Shown piece after piece: positions 16,855-23,700 of a stretch of 46,407 bases of DNA (the first letter of the stretch is position 1; each line of letters starts with the position of its first letter). The position numbers were made by a program, and so were the translations under genes. The stretch comes from Deltaproteobacteria bacterium (lineage in GTDB: Bacteria > Desulfobacterota > Binatia > UBA1149 > SPBQ01), in assembly GCA_029262375.1 (NCBI GenBank), contig JAJCZM010000047.1, positions 1 through 46,407 of the forward strand. Direction: 5' to 3'. The notes under the pieces are model-generated. The model was not told the origin of the DNA, did no database searches, and saw only the letters and a list, made by a program, of their open reading frames with translations.

Positions 16855-17484
16855 ATGGAAAAGCCGAAGCTGAGCAGAAAAGAGCGAGAACTCGCGTTCC
16901 GAATGAACCTCGTGCTCGACGCCGCGGAGGACGTGTTCAATGAGCACTCCTACGCGACCGCTTCGGTCGAAGAGATCGCGCACCGCGCGGAGATCTCGGT
17001 CGGCACCCTGTACAATCTCTTCCATAGTAAGGAGGAGATCTATCGCGCGGTCGTATCCCGCGGCCAGAAGCTCTTCTTCGAGAACATCGAAATACGCGTC
17101 GACGCAGCGCGTGGTCCTCTAGAGCAAGTGCGTGCGACTGTCACTTACTTCTTTGAGCATTTCACCAGCGTCGCCGGCGCATTTCGCCACTACAACACGG
17201 CGACCAACGGATTTCAGTGGGAATTGAAGTCTCAGCTCGAACAAGAAGCATTCGAAATGCAGCAACATTTCACGATGCGTCTCGTAGATATTTGCCAGCG
17301 AGGCGTAGATGATGGAGTCTTCAAGGGTGGGGTCCCCCCGGAACTGATGGCAACTACGGTTCTGGGAATTCCTCACTCTTTCCTGATGGTCTGGTTGGAA
17401 CAGGGAGGCGTCGATCTTATGAGCCTGGAACCTTCCTGTCTGGCGCTGACGGACCGAGTGCTGGGTGCGGCGAGCGATGGATAA
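16855..17484 (+). CDS. TetR/AcrR family transcriptional regulator
   Basis: A 209-residue TetR-type repressor, a normal length. The N-terminal HTH domain is clear: ILDAAEDVF-like helix 1, then ATASVEEIAHRAEISVGTLY with recognition helix VGTLYNLFHSKEEIY. The C-terminal two-thirds is an all-helical ligand and dimerisation domain with aromatic residues (YFFEHFTSVAGAFRHYN) suited to a hydrophobic inducer. I chose ATG at 16855 (MEKPKLSRKERE), because residues encoded upstream are unlike family N-termini; ATG at 16810 is possible. It probably regulates itself and nearby genes. The downstream 232-residue gene on the same strand follows after 95 bp. Confidence 0.88.
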   Translation: MEKPKLSRKERELAFRMNLVLDAAEDVFNEHSYATASVEEIAHRAEISVGTLYNLFHSKEEIYRAVVSRGQKLFFENIEIRVDAARGPLEQVRATVTYFFEHFTSVAGAFRHYNTATNGFQWELKSQLEQEAFEMQQHFTMRLVDICQRGVDDGVFKGGVPPELMATTVLGIPHSFLMVWLEQGGVDLMSLEPSCLALTDRVLGAASDG

Positions 17485-17579
17485 ACCGTAGCCGGACGCA
17501 TCCAGTTTGGCGGGCGCCCGTGATCGACGGCGGGCAAACTGTCACCGTGCAAGGCGGTGACTTGTTGTGGGGTGGAAAG

Positions 17580-18278
17580 ATGAAGAGTCTCAGCCAGGCT
17601 CCTAACCTAACGCATGCCAATGCAGCGACCATTTGCGAGATGGCGCTCAAAGCGATGGGCCAACACACGGATCGTGCGGTGGACTATCGCGACGGCTATG
17701 ACTTCTTGGTCGGTGACAAGGTTCGTATAGCGGTTCGCTATGCGATCCCGACATCGGATAGGCAGCAAGTCTACAAGAAGAGAAACGGCGAGTTATCGCA
17801 TTACACTTACAAGCGGTGGACGTTCAACTTCCATCGCCACGGAAAGATCGACAATCGATATTGCGATTTCTTCGTGTGCTTCCTCGCGTCGGCTAACGCC
17901 AAGGCGCGCTCGGATGTCACGGTTTTCGTGATCCCGTGGGAAGCAATCACCGGTCTCACATTTTGCTCGTCGATGCGTGAGGGGAGCTCGAGGCCTTACC
18001 GTGGCAAGTACGCGGTATACCAAGATGCTTGGCATCTGATTGGAGAAGCGACGGGGGCCGACGTAGCCGTCGGTGATCGTAAGCTGCTGCGTATCAGTGC
18101 GGACAGCCGTAGGCGGTTGAAGTTGGTCACGGGGAACGAGGAGGCGGCTGCATCGCAGTCGCCGGAGTCACCCGCGGCGCAGTCACAGCCTGCTGTATCG
18201 GCGATGCCGACCGTCGCGAAGGACACCGGCCATCCGGCGTTCGTTCGTACAGCTCGTCCGACATTAACGGTTGATTGA
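17580..18278 (+). CDS. Possible PD-(D/E)XK-fold protein with degenerate active site
   Basis: A 232-residue protein. The start ATG at 17580 follows a purine-rich GGTGGAAAG. Residues about 25-130 show the order helix, YDFLVGDKVRIAVRYA, a variable stretch, RWTFNFHRHG, CDFFVCFL, and VFVIPWEAI. This resembles the core of group I intron-type and other PD-(D/E)XK nucleases (D-x-x-V...I-x-V-K-x-A ... F-N ... D-F-x-V ... V-F-x-I-P). However, the expected E-x-K is A-x-R here, so if the fold is right the catalytic pair is missing. The C-terminal third is Ala/Ser/Pro-rich and probably disordered. The fold assignment is tentative. It converges with the 173-residue membrane protein gene, 11 bp apart. Confidence 0.5.
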   Translation: MKSLSQAPNLTHANAATICEMALKAMGQHTDRAVDYRDGYDFLVGDKVRIAVRYAIPTSDRQQVYKKRNGELSHYTYKRWTFNFHRHGKIDNRYCDFFVCFLASANAKARSDVTVFVIPWEAITGLTFCSSMREGSSRPYRGKYAVYQDAWHLIGEATGADVAVGDRKLLRISADSRRRLKLVTGNEEAAASQSPESPAAQSQPAVSAMPTVAKDTGHPAFVRTARPTLTVD

Positions 18279-18289
18279 ACCGCGGCGGC

Positions 18290-18811
18290 TTACTCGGTCG
18301 CCGTTACCCATTCTTTGAGCAGAAACAGTGCCGCGGTAATCGTCACCGCGGCTGCCAACGGGTATGGCCCGGCGGGGTCGAGAAACGCCGGGCCGGTGGC
18401 GAGCGCTCCGCACACCGCGGCCCCGAGGATCAACATCGCGTCGAGCACGAACGTGATTCCCAGCTGGCGAGCGTTGCGACGCTCGGACCGACGACGCCAT
18501 TCTTCGGCACGCTGAACATGCTCCGCACTGATCTCCGCGTACGGGCTACGCGCGCTCATGATGCTCGCATCGGACGAAGCCAGGAAGAGACGACGCGCGT
18601 AACGGTTCACGTTGAACCAGTACAGTTCGCGTGCCCCCTGGCTCATGCGATCGACATCGAGACCTTCGAGATCCAGCGAGTCGCCGGCCGGTCTCGGAGT
18701 GCGTCGCGCAAACCGCGGGCGACGCGTTCGAGCGTCGGCCAGCGAGACAACGTTGCCGCCGCCTTTCCTGGGATCTGAATTGGTGCCTGGGGTCGTCGTC
18801 GTTTGTTCCAT
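18290..18811 (-). CDS. Small membrane protein, function unknown
   Basis: A 173-residue protein I do not recognise. The first 45 residues are basic and polar. Then comes a helical segment LYWFNVNRYARRLFLASSD, a long charged helix (ISAEHVQRAEEWRRRSERR), and two closely spaced transmembrane helices at the C-terminus (GITFVLDAMLILGAAVCGAL and LAAAVTITAALFLLKEWV). The layout suggests a cytoplasmic coiled region tethered by a two-helix hairpin. The start ATG at 18811 has no good ribosome-binding site, and a GC-rich hairpin lies ten bases before it. The C-terminal gene end converges on the plus-strand gene ending at 18278. Confidence 0.6.
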   Translation of the reverse strand: MEQTTTTPGTNSDPRKGGGNVVSLADARTRRPRFARRTPRPAGDSLDLEGLDVDRMSQGARELYWFNVNRYARRLFLASSDASIMSARSPYAEISAEHVQRAEEWRRRSERRNARQLGITFVLDAMLILGAAVCGALATGPAFLDPAGPYPLAAAVTITAALFLLKEWVTATE

Positions 18812-18820
18812 TAGTATGAG

Positions 18821-18842
18821 CGGCCGGTGTTTGGTCCGGCCG
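18821..18842. promoter_or_regulatory. GC-rich hairpin in leader of the 173-residue gene
   Basis: CGGCCGG (18821-18827) and CCGGCCG (18836-18842) enclose an eight-base loop. It sits ten bases upstream of the minus-strand start codon at 18811. It could mask the initiation region, or be the end of a transcript coming from the right. Confidence 0.35.
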
Positions 18843-19081
18843 TTCGGATAGAAGCAACGGCTATGCCATGACGAGATGCCTTGAATTTCAACAAGTTATG
18901 CTTGTCTCATCGTCAAGGTTGGACAATCACGCGCACCCCGCGGCACGCAATCGTCACGTTGGAAACGCGTGCGATGAAGAGTCTGACGGGCGAGATGACG
19001 CAGATGCCATGCGGTTGTGAACCCATCGACATCAGGTATGTTGGGTAGTCGCTTGCGCGCCTTGTGCTCATTGCGCACAAC

Positions 19082-19173
<92 letters not shown>

Positions 19174-19199
19174 CCGCCGCACCCCGGGGGCGGGGATAG

Positions 19200-19227
19200 A
19201 GTTGGAACGAGGAAGTTGGAACGAGGA
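19200..19227. repeat. 14-bp perfect tandem duplication after tRNA-Ser
   Basis: AGTTGGAACGAGGA occurs at 19200-19213 and again at 19214-19227, between the tRNA and the lipoprotein gene. Its function is unknown. Both copies contain a purine-rich GAGGA that could act as a ribosome-binding-like element. Confidence 0.6.
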
Positions 19228-19248
19228 TAGGGGGAGTGGGATAGCTCC

Positions 19249-19956
19249 ATGGTCGGCAGTTTCATAAGATCCGCGCGTTCGCGCTTTCACGGTATCCGTA
19301 CACTGGCACTTCTCGCGTCGCTGGCGCCGATGCTCATGCCGCTTTCCCTGACCGGCTGCACCGCGCAGGCCAAGCGCATGCAGTCCGAAGCTCCCGCGTA
19401 CATCAATCGAGTCACCGACACCGGTTATACGTACTCGCACAACTGGGAAGGTCTTCCCTGTTTCAGTACCGATCTAAAGGGCAGCGATTGGATCTTCGAG
19501 GAATCGACCGCGGAACGCGTTCGCTGGTCGCGCGGCGACCTCGTGCTGAACATGTATTTCAGCGACAATCGCTCGCAGCGTTTCGCGGCGGGCGGTATGG
19601 AAGCTGAGGAGATTCTACGCGCCTTCCTCGCTTACGAACTCGAGTACATTCGACCGAACTTCGACTTCCAAGTCACCAAACCGCCAAAATTTGCCAGCGT
19701 CGAGCAAGCCCTGTGGATGCAGTGGGAATGGACGGGGACCGGCGGCAAGCGTAAGCGCGCCGAAACCCAAGCCCCCGCTGACCAGCGACACGTGATCATT
19801 TCGCTGTGGCTCGATCCCTGGGTGCTGTCGTTCGATTGGGCTTCGAGTGATATGAACGTGATCGACGGTCCGACGCTCGAGATGATCGAGACGCTCGAGT
19901 CGTTGCGGTTCCATCCGCAATGTTTCACCGCGCTCACGCCCGGCGAAACGCGCTAG
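19249..19956 (+). CDS. Lipoprotein of a family duplicated in this window (copy 1)
   Basis: A 235-residue predicted lipoprotein with signal peptide and lipobox LTGC near residue 37. The mature part is rich in Trp and aromatic residues. It carries PAYINRV, HNWEGLPCFSTDLKGSDW, VLNMYFSDNRS, YELEYIRPNF, WMQWEWTG, PADQRHVIISLWLDPWVLSF and VIDGPT. These blocks recur in the same order in the protein encoded at 38953-39675, so the two are paralogues. Two conserved cysteines (one in the LPCFS block, one near the C-terminal HPQC) could form a disulfide. I do not recognise a named family. The stop TAG lies on a CTAG shared with the convergent metallopeptidase gene. Confidence 0.75.
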   Translation: MVGSFIRSARSRFHGIRTLALLASLAPMLMPLSLTGCTAQAKRMQSEAPAYINRVTDTGYTYSHNWEGLPCFSTDLKGSDWIFEESTAERVRWSRGDLVLNMYFSDNRSQRFAAGGMEAEEILRAFLAYELEYIRPNFDFQVTKPPKFASVEQALWMQWEWTGTGGKRKRAETQAPADQRHVIISLWLDPWVLSFDWASSDMNVIDGPTLEMIETLESLRFHPQCFTALTPGETR

Positions 19957-21239
19957 CCTGCGCCACAGTCCAGAATCAGATCTTCGCCGACGGCGAATCT
20001 CAGCACGCGTACTGCATCGGTGGACGTGACGGTACCGCCTGCGTCGACATCGCAGACGCTCAACGGACATTCGACCAACCCTACGGCAGCGTTGAGCGTG
20101 ATCAGCGCATCCGTCGAAGTAATGTCCCCGTCTCCCGACGGATCTCCACACTCGCCTTGGGGAAGCGACGTCGAGGTCGTAGTTGTCGAGGTCGTGGTGG
20201 TCGTCGTCGTGTCTGGAGTAAGCAACCAGCCGGTGTCTCGGAGCATCAACGATGCGAGAACGAGGTCGTGGATCGCACCCGTGTAGCTCGGCTCCATTAG
20301 CTGTGCAGGTGATACGTCCGTCGTTACGTGTACGGCGGATACCGCCGGTGCGAACGTAGCGGGAGCATGGAGGATGATACGGTCTTCGAGATCGATCCCT
20401 CCGGTGAGTCCGGCAGCTGTTCCACTAGCCGACGTGCCGGACCAGACGAGATTCGGTTCGTTTCTTACCGCGGAACTGCGTTGTTGGGAGTCCATGTCGG
20501 ATAGCTGCGCCGGGGTCGTCGTTTCATCGCGCAGATTGCGTAAATAGGCATCCGTACAGCCTTCCTCCGGCTGCACGGGACAGGCGCGATTCTCGCCGAT
20601 CTCCAGGTCGGCAAGATCCACAAAACCCAAACCGTGCGCCAATTCGTGAAGTGCCGCAGTAACGAAATCGATGTCTGCGCCCGGTGCTGCATCCAGGCCG
20701 TAGTAGAAACGGCGCGGCCCCAGTGCGTCCAGACCGTCAACGTCGCTATTGAATCGGATGCGGATGTCTTGGTTCGTCGGATTGAGATCCGTGCGCGCAA
20801 GGCGGTTCGCGAGCGCCGCGACGTAGAAGGTTTCGGCGGCGGGAGCGCCGACGAAATCTCGATGCGAGGACTTGGTATTGGCGAAACCGACCGGTGCAGT
20901 CAGAGCGTCGCCTCCCATCGGATTGAAGCGGGCATCGACCAGGATTTCGACCGGGCTACGCAGAAGCTCCGCCCACCGGTCGGCGGCATACTGCAATGCG
21001 ATAAGCCGCTGCTCCCCGAGCGTCGTACCGGTATTGCCTCCCGTTGGGAGAGCCGAGGTCGGGTCATTGAGACCTTCGTCGACGCTATCGAGATTGACGA
21101 TCGTTACCTGCGCGGCGTGCGCACTCGAAAACAGACCGATGAAGGCGATGGAGGCTACGGAGGCAAATGTCGATACGATCGCGTGGCGCCCGCAATTTCG
21201 TATCCGCGCAAATTGTGAGGGAGCGTTCATACTCCCCAT
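19953..21239 (-). CDS. Secreted zinc metallopeptidase with Thr linker and dockerin-like repeats
   Basis: A 428-residue secreted protein. After a signal peptide (SIAFIGLFSSAHA) comes a peptidase domain with GTTLGEQRLIALQYAADRW and the zinc site HELAHGLGFVD at 198-208. That is HExxHxxGxxD, with Asp as possible third ligand as in snapalysin-type enzymes. ELMEP-like QLMEPSYTG and LRDTGW near 330-345 match a group of bacterial secreted peptidases that end in ...DIGW. A Thr/Ser linker follows, then CGDPSGDGDITSTDALITLN and CDVDAGGTVTSTDAVRVLR, two Ca-binding F-hand-like dockerin I repeats. It lies 38 bp after the last Cys-rich paralogue, so it is probably the fifth gene of that operon. The start may instead be ATG at 21230. 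Confidence 0.85.
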   Translation of the reverse strand: MGSMNAPSQFARIRNCGRHAIVSTFASVASIAFIGLFSSAHAAQVTIVNLDSVDEGLNDPTSALPTGGNTGTTLGEQRLIALQYAADRWAELLRSPVEILVDARFNPMGGDALTAPVGFANTKSSHRDFVGAPAAETFYVAALANRLARTDLNPTNQDIRIRFNSDVDGLDALGPRRFYYGLDAAPGADIDFVTAALHELAHGLGFVDLADLEIGENRACPVQPEEGCTDAYLRNLRDETTTPAQLSDMDSQQRSSAVRNEPNLVWSGTSASGTAAGLTGGIDLEDRIILHAPATFAPAVSAVHVTTDVSPAQLMEPSYTGAIHDLVLASLMLRDTGWLLTPDTTTTTTTSTTTTSTSLPQGECGDPSGDGDITSTDALITLNAAVGLVECPLSVCDVDAGGTVTSTDAVRVLRFAVGEDLILDCGAG

Positions 21240-21277
21240 ATTTTAACAGCCCGGCGGCAGGCTGTCGCGCGGATCTT

Positions 21278-23560
21278 CTAGCTGCACACGCAGTCGAGGC
21301 CGCTCAGGCCGCAAGACATCGCCGGCGGGCAGTCACCATTGCACGTAGGGAATGTATCTCCGCATGCGGGCCCGGCGAGAGTCGTCGTTGTTGTTGTGGT
21401 GGTGGTCGTCGTGGTGGTCGTCGTCGTCGTCGTGGTGGTCGTGGCAGCAAAACAATTCGCACCCGTCGGTGGTTCGTAAACCTGCCCGGAGTCGCCCGCA
21501 CAACGATACTCGGAATCGTACTCTAGCGTTACTCGCACTGCGCCCGGCAAACCAGTTGCTTCGTTGATCACCGCGCTGTTGGTCAGCCCGATACAGGAAA
21601 CCGTGCCGAGCGTGCCACCGCCCAGACCGAAGTTGCCCTGCGCGATGATGGGGTCCGAGAAACAGCGCCTTTGCTCGGTAATCGTACAACTGCCGGCGCC
21701 GAGCACGGTACAGTCGGCATCGGTTGCGCAGGTCAGATAGCCGCGGCCGTCCGCATAGGTGATGCCGTCGCAGAACTTGTCGGACGGACCGTTCGTACAG
21801 CGCCCCGTGGGACCGCAGAGGCCGGTGTTGCATTCGTTCGGGCGTACGCCCGCGCCTCCGCCTCCGGTACAGATGCCCGCACCAGCGGCGGTGCAGATTG
21901 AGTCATCAGAGCACCCCAACGTGGGCGCACCGGAGCAGACGCGACAGGGGCACAGTCCGCCCGGTGGATTGTCGCAGGGCAGTGCGTACGGGAGTGAAGA
22001 GGTACCCGTATGGATGTCGATGTTGAGGGAGAGCCCCGTACCGCTGATATTCGTCGTCAAGCTAGGAGGGCAGTCGTGACTCGAGGGACCGAACGTGGTG
22101 TGCTGCGTCGTTGTGTCGCAGGCGAGTCCGCTGCGTTCACCATCGTCACAGATCCCGTCTCGCACTCCGTCTGCCGTGGTTACATCGCCCACGCACAGTG
22201 GGCATGGGGTGAAGAGATTCCCTCCGAGGTGCATCACGGCTGTGAGGCCGATCTCGTTGGTGACCCATTCGCCGGTCCCTGCGTCGAAGATACCGTCGTG
22301 CCCTTCGTCGATGCGAATTTTGATGCATGCAGGAGCGCCGCCGGCAGCGATAGAGACAGGTGGACCTAGATAGCAAGTGCAGTGGTTGTTCGTGGCGCCG
22401 CAATCATCCACGTCGGCGCCGTCGACGACGTCGCAGCTGAGCGATGCGTCCTTGTCGCAGCGGCAGTATGAGTCTCCCTGTTCTTTCACGGGATCGAGAC
22501 TCGGCGTGCAGACGGCGCAATCATCATCGCAGTCGAGTGCGATGTACTCGCGAAAGCGATCGGTCAGATCGATGTCGTGCCCGGCGCCGCGCCAACCTCC
22601 GCTGAAGCTGGAGTCGGTCAGCTGCTGGCCGTAAGACGCGTTCGAGATTCTTACTACGCTACCGACGTTGCACTGTGCAGGAAGCGCGTAAGCAGCCGCG
22701 ATCAATCCGTCCGCCCATGCCGTGGTGGTGTCTTGCGAGCAGTCGATCAGATCAGCGAGATGGTCGCCGCAAGCGCGAAGCGCATTGATTTCAGCCGCTG
22801 TACTGAGCGTGGGAAACTCATCGAGGTCGCAGCGCTTGACCAGCTGGTCGGTATGCTTAGTCAGCTCTTTGGCTACCTTGCCGTTCTCGTCCGCGCCGCG
22901 ACACGAGTAACTCATGCCCATCGCGGCGTCGTCTTTCGCGCGTTGGCAGGAGATGCGTGCCGCCAGTGTTCTGTCCAGAAGCTTGGAAGTGCTCTTGCCA
23001 ACGGTCCTCTGACACTTGCTCGCCCGCTTGGGTAGTGCCGCAGCCGGCGATCCCATGGACTCGCGCATGGTCTGTCCTACCAACCCGTCAGCCAGTGCTC
23101 CCATACAGGCTCCGACTTCCTCGAAGGAATCTATCCCGGAGGTTGCCTCACCGTCGTCGCTAGTCTGAGCAGGAGACGGACAACGGTTAAACAGCGGGAG
23201 TACCGAAGAGCCAATGCACGCACTCGACGAACTGGTAATGGAGGAAGTCAGCGCCGCGCGCTTGGAGACCAGTTTCGATTTCGTATCGGCTTGTACGACA
23301 TCGTTGCAGTTCACGGTCGAAACGATCTTTCCGCGGCTGCGTTTCGTGTGGCACTTGACGACGACTTTTGCTGCGCTTCGCGTGTAGCGAGCGACGGCAT
23401 TCGCGATCGTCTGTCGGCATTTGGCATCATCTGCAGACTGCGCGTTGGCAGCGCGCGGCGCGATGGGCGTGACGGGAATGACGCTTACCGCGACCGCGAC
23501 CGCGAAAGCGGTTGCCGTGATAGCCGCACGACTCGATACGAATGAAGAGAAGTCAATCAC
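21278..23560 (-). CDS. Giant secreted Cys-rich Thr-linker protein, paralogue D
   Basis: A 760-residue exported protein; the signal peptide ends near AANAQS. Region 1 (about 45-300) is helical and Lys/Cys-rich, with the family motif VVKCHTKRSRGKI, VNCNDVVQAD and later FNRCPSPAQ. Region 2 (about 310-690) holds the conserved blocks SGGWRGAGHDIDLTDRF, CYLGPP, DAGTGEWV, CPLCVGD, DGVRDGICDD, TFGPSSHDCPP, CTGGGGAGV, FCDGIT and GLPGAVRV. Then come 21 consecutive Thr (707-727) and a final six-Cys module CGDTFPTCNGDC...CVC. I know of no named family or function. The start is GTG at 23560 without a clear ribosome-binding site. It follows paralogue C after 140 bp containing a 13-bp hairpin. Confidence 0.82.
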   Translation of the reverse strand: MIDFSSFVSSRAAITATAFAVAVAVSVIPVTPIAPRAANAQSADDAKCRQTIANAVARYTRSAAKVVVKCHTKRSRGKIVSTVNCNDVVQADTKSKLVSKRAALTSSITSSSSACIGSSVLPLFNRCPSPAQTSDDGEATSGIDSFEEVGACMGALADGLVGQTMRESMGSPAAALPKRASKCQRTVGKSTSKLLDRTLAARISCQRAKDDAAMGMSYSCRGADENGKVAKELTKHTDQLVKRCDLDEFPTLSTAAEINALRACGDHLADLIDCSQDTTTAWADGLIAAAYALPAQCNVGSVVRISNASYGQQLTDSSFSGGWRGAGHDIDLTDRFREYIALDCDDDCAVCTPSLDPVKEQGDSYCRCDKDASLSCDVVDGADVDDCGATNNHCTCYLGPPVSIAAGGAPACIKIRIDEGHDGIFDAGTGEWVTNEIGLTAVMHLGGNLFTPCPLCVGDVTTADGVRDGICDDGERSGLACDTTTQHTTFGPSSHDCPPSLTTNISGTGLSLNIDIHTGTSSLPYALPCDNPPGGLCPCRVCSGAPTLGCSDDSICTAAGAGICTGGGGAGVRPNECNTGLCGPTGRCTNGPSDKFCDGITYADGRGYLTCATDADCTVLGAGSCTITEQRRCFSDPIIAQGNFGLGGGTLGTVSCIGLTNSAVINEATGLPGAVRVTLEYDSEYRCAGDSGQVYEPPTGANCFAATTTTTTTTTTTTTTTTTTTTTLAGPACGDTFPTCNGDCPPAMSCGLSGLDCVCS
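21380..21442 (-). repeat. 21-codon threonine tract
   Basis: Twenty-one successive Thr codons mix ACT, ACG, ACA and ACC. The nucleotide repeat is therefore imperfect, which points to selection for poly-Thr at the protein level rather than recent triplet slippage. It links the main body of paralogue D to its terminal six-Cys module. Confidence 0.9.
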
Positions 23561-23636
23561 GGAATGTAATGAGAGGTGGCCCTCTCGCTACATCCTATGA
23601 TCGGTCCTTAGCGCTTGTCCAGATGCTTTAGGAAAG

Positions 23637-23669
23637 GGTGGGGCGGCGTGCCGGAAACGCCGCCCCACC
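23637..23669 (-). promoter_or_regulatory. 13-bp perfect hairpin between paralogues C and D
   Basis: GGTGGGGCGGCGT (23637-23649) and ACGCCGCCCCACC (23657-23669) form a perfect GC-rich stem with a seven-base loop. It sits 32 bp after the stop of paralogue C. On the minus strand it is followed by CTTTCCTAAAG, a weak T tract, so it could be a partial terminator or an mRNA-stabilising element. Confidence 0.7.
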
Positions 23670-23700
23670 GATCAGGCCGTGTGCTTGCAGTCCGCGGGGA

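Noticed and set aside
21380..21450. Triplet-repeat block that superficially looks like a microsatellite or CRISPR-like repeat.
   Set aside because: It is an in-frame Thr linker with mixed synonymous codons; no spacers.
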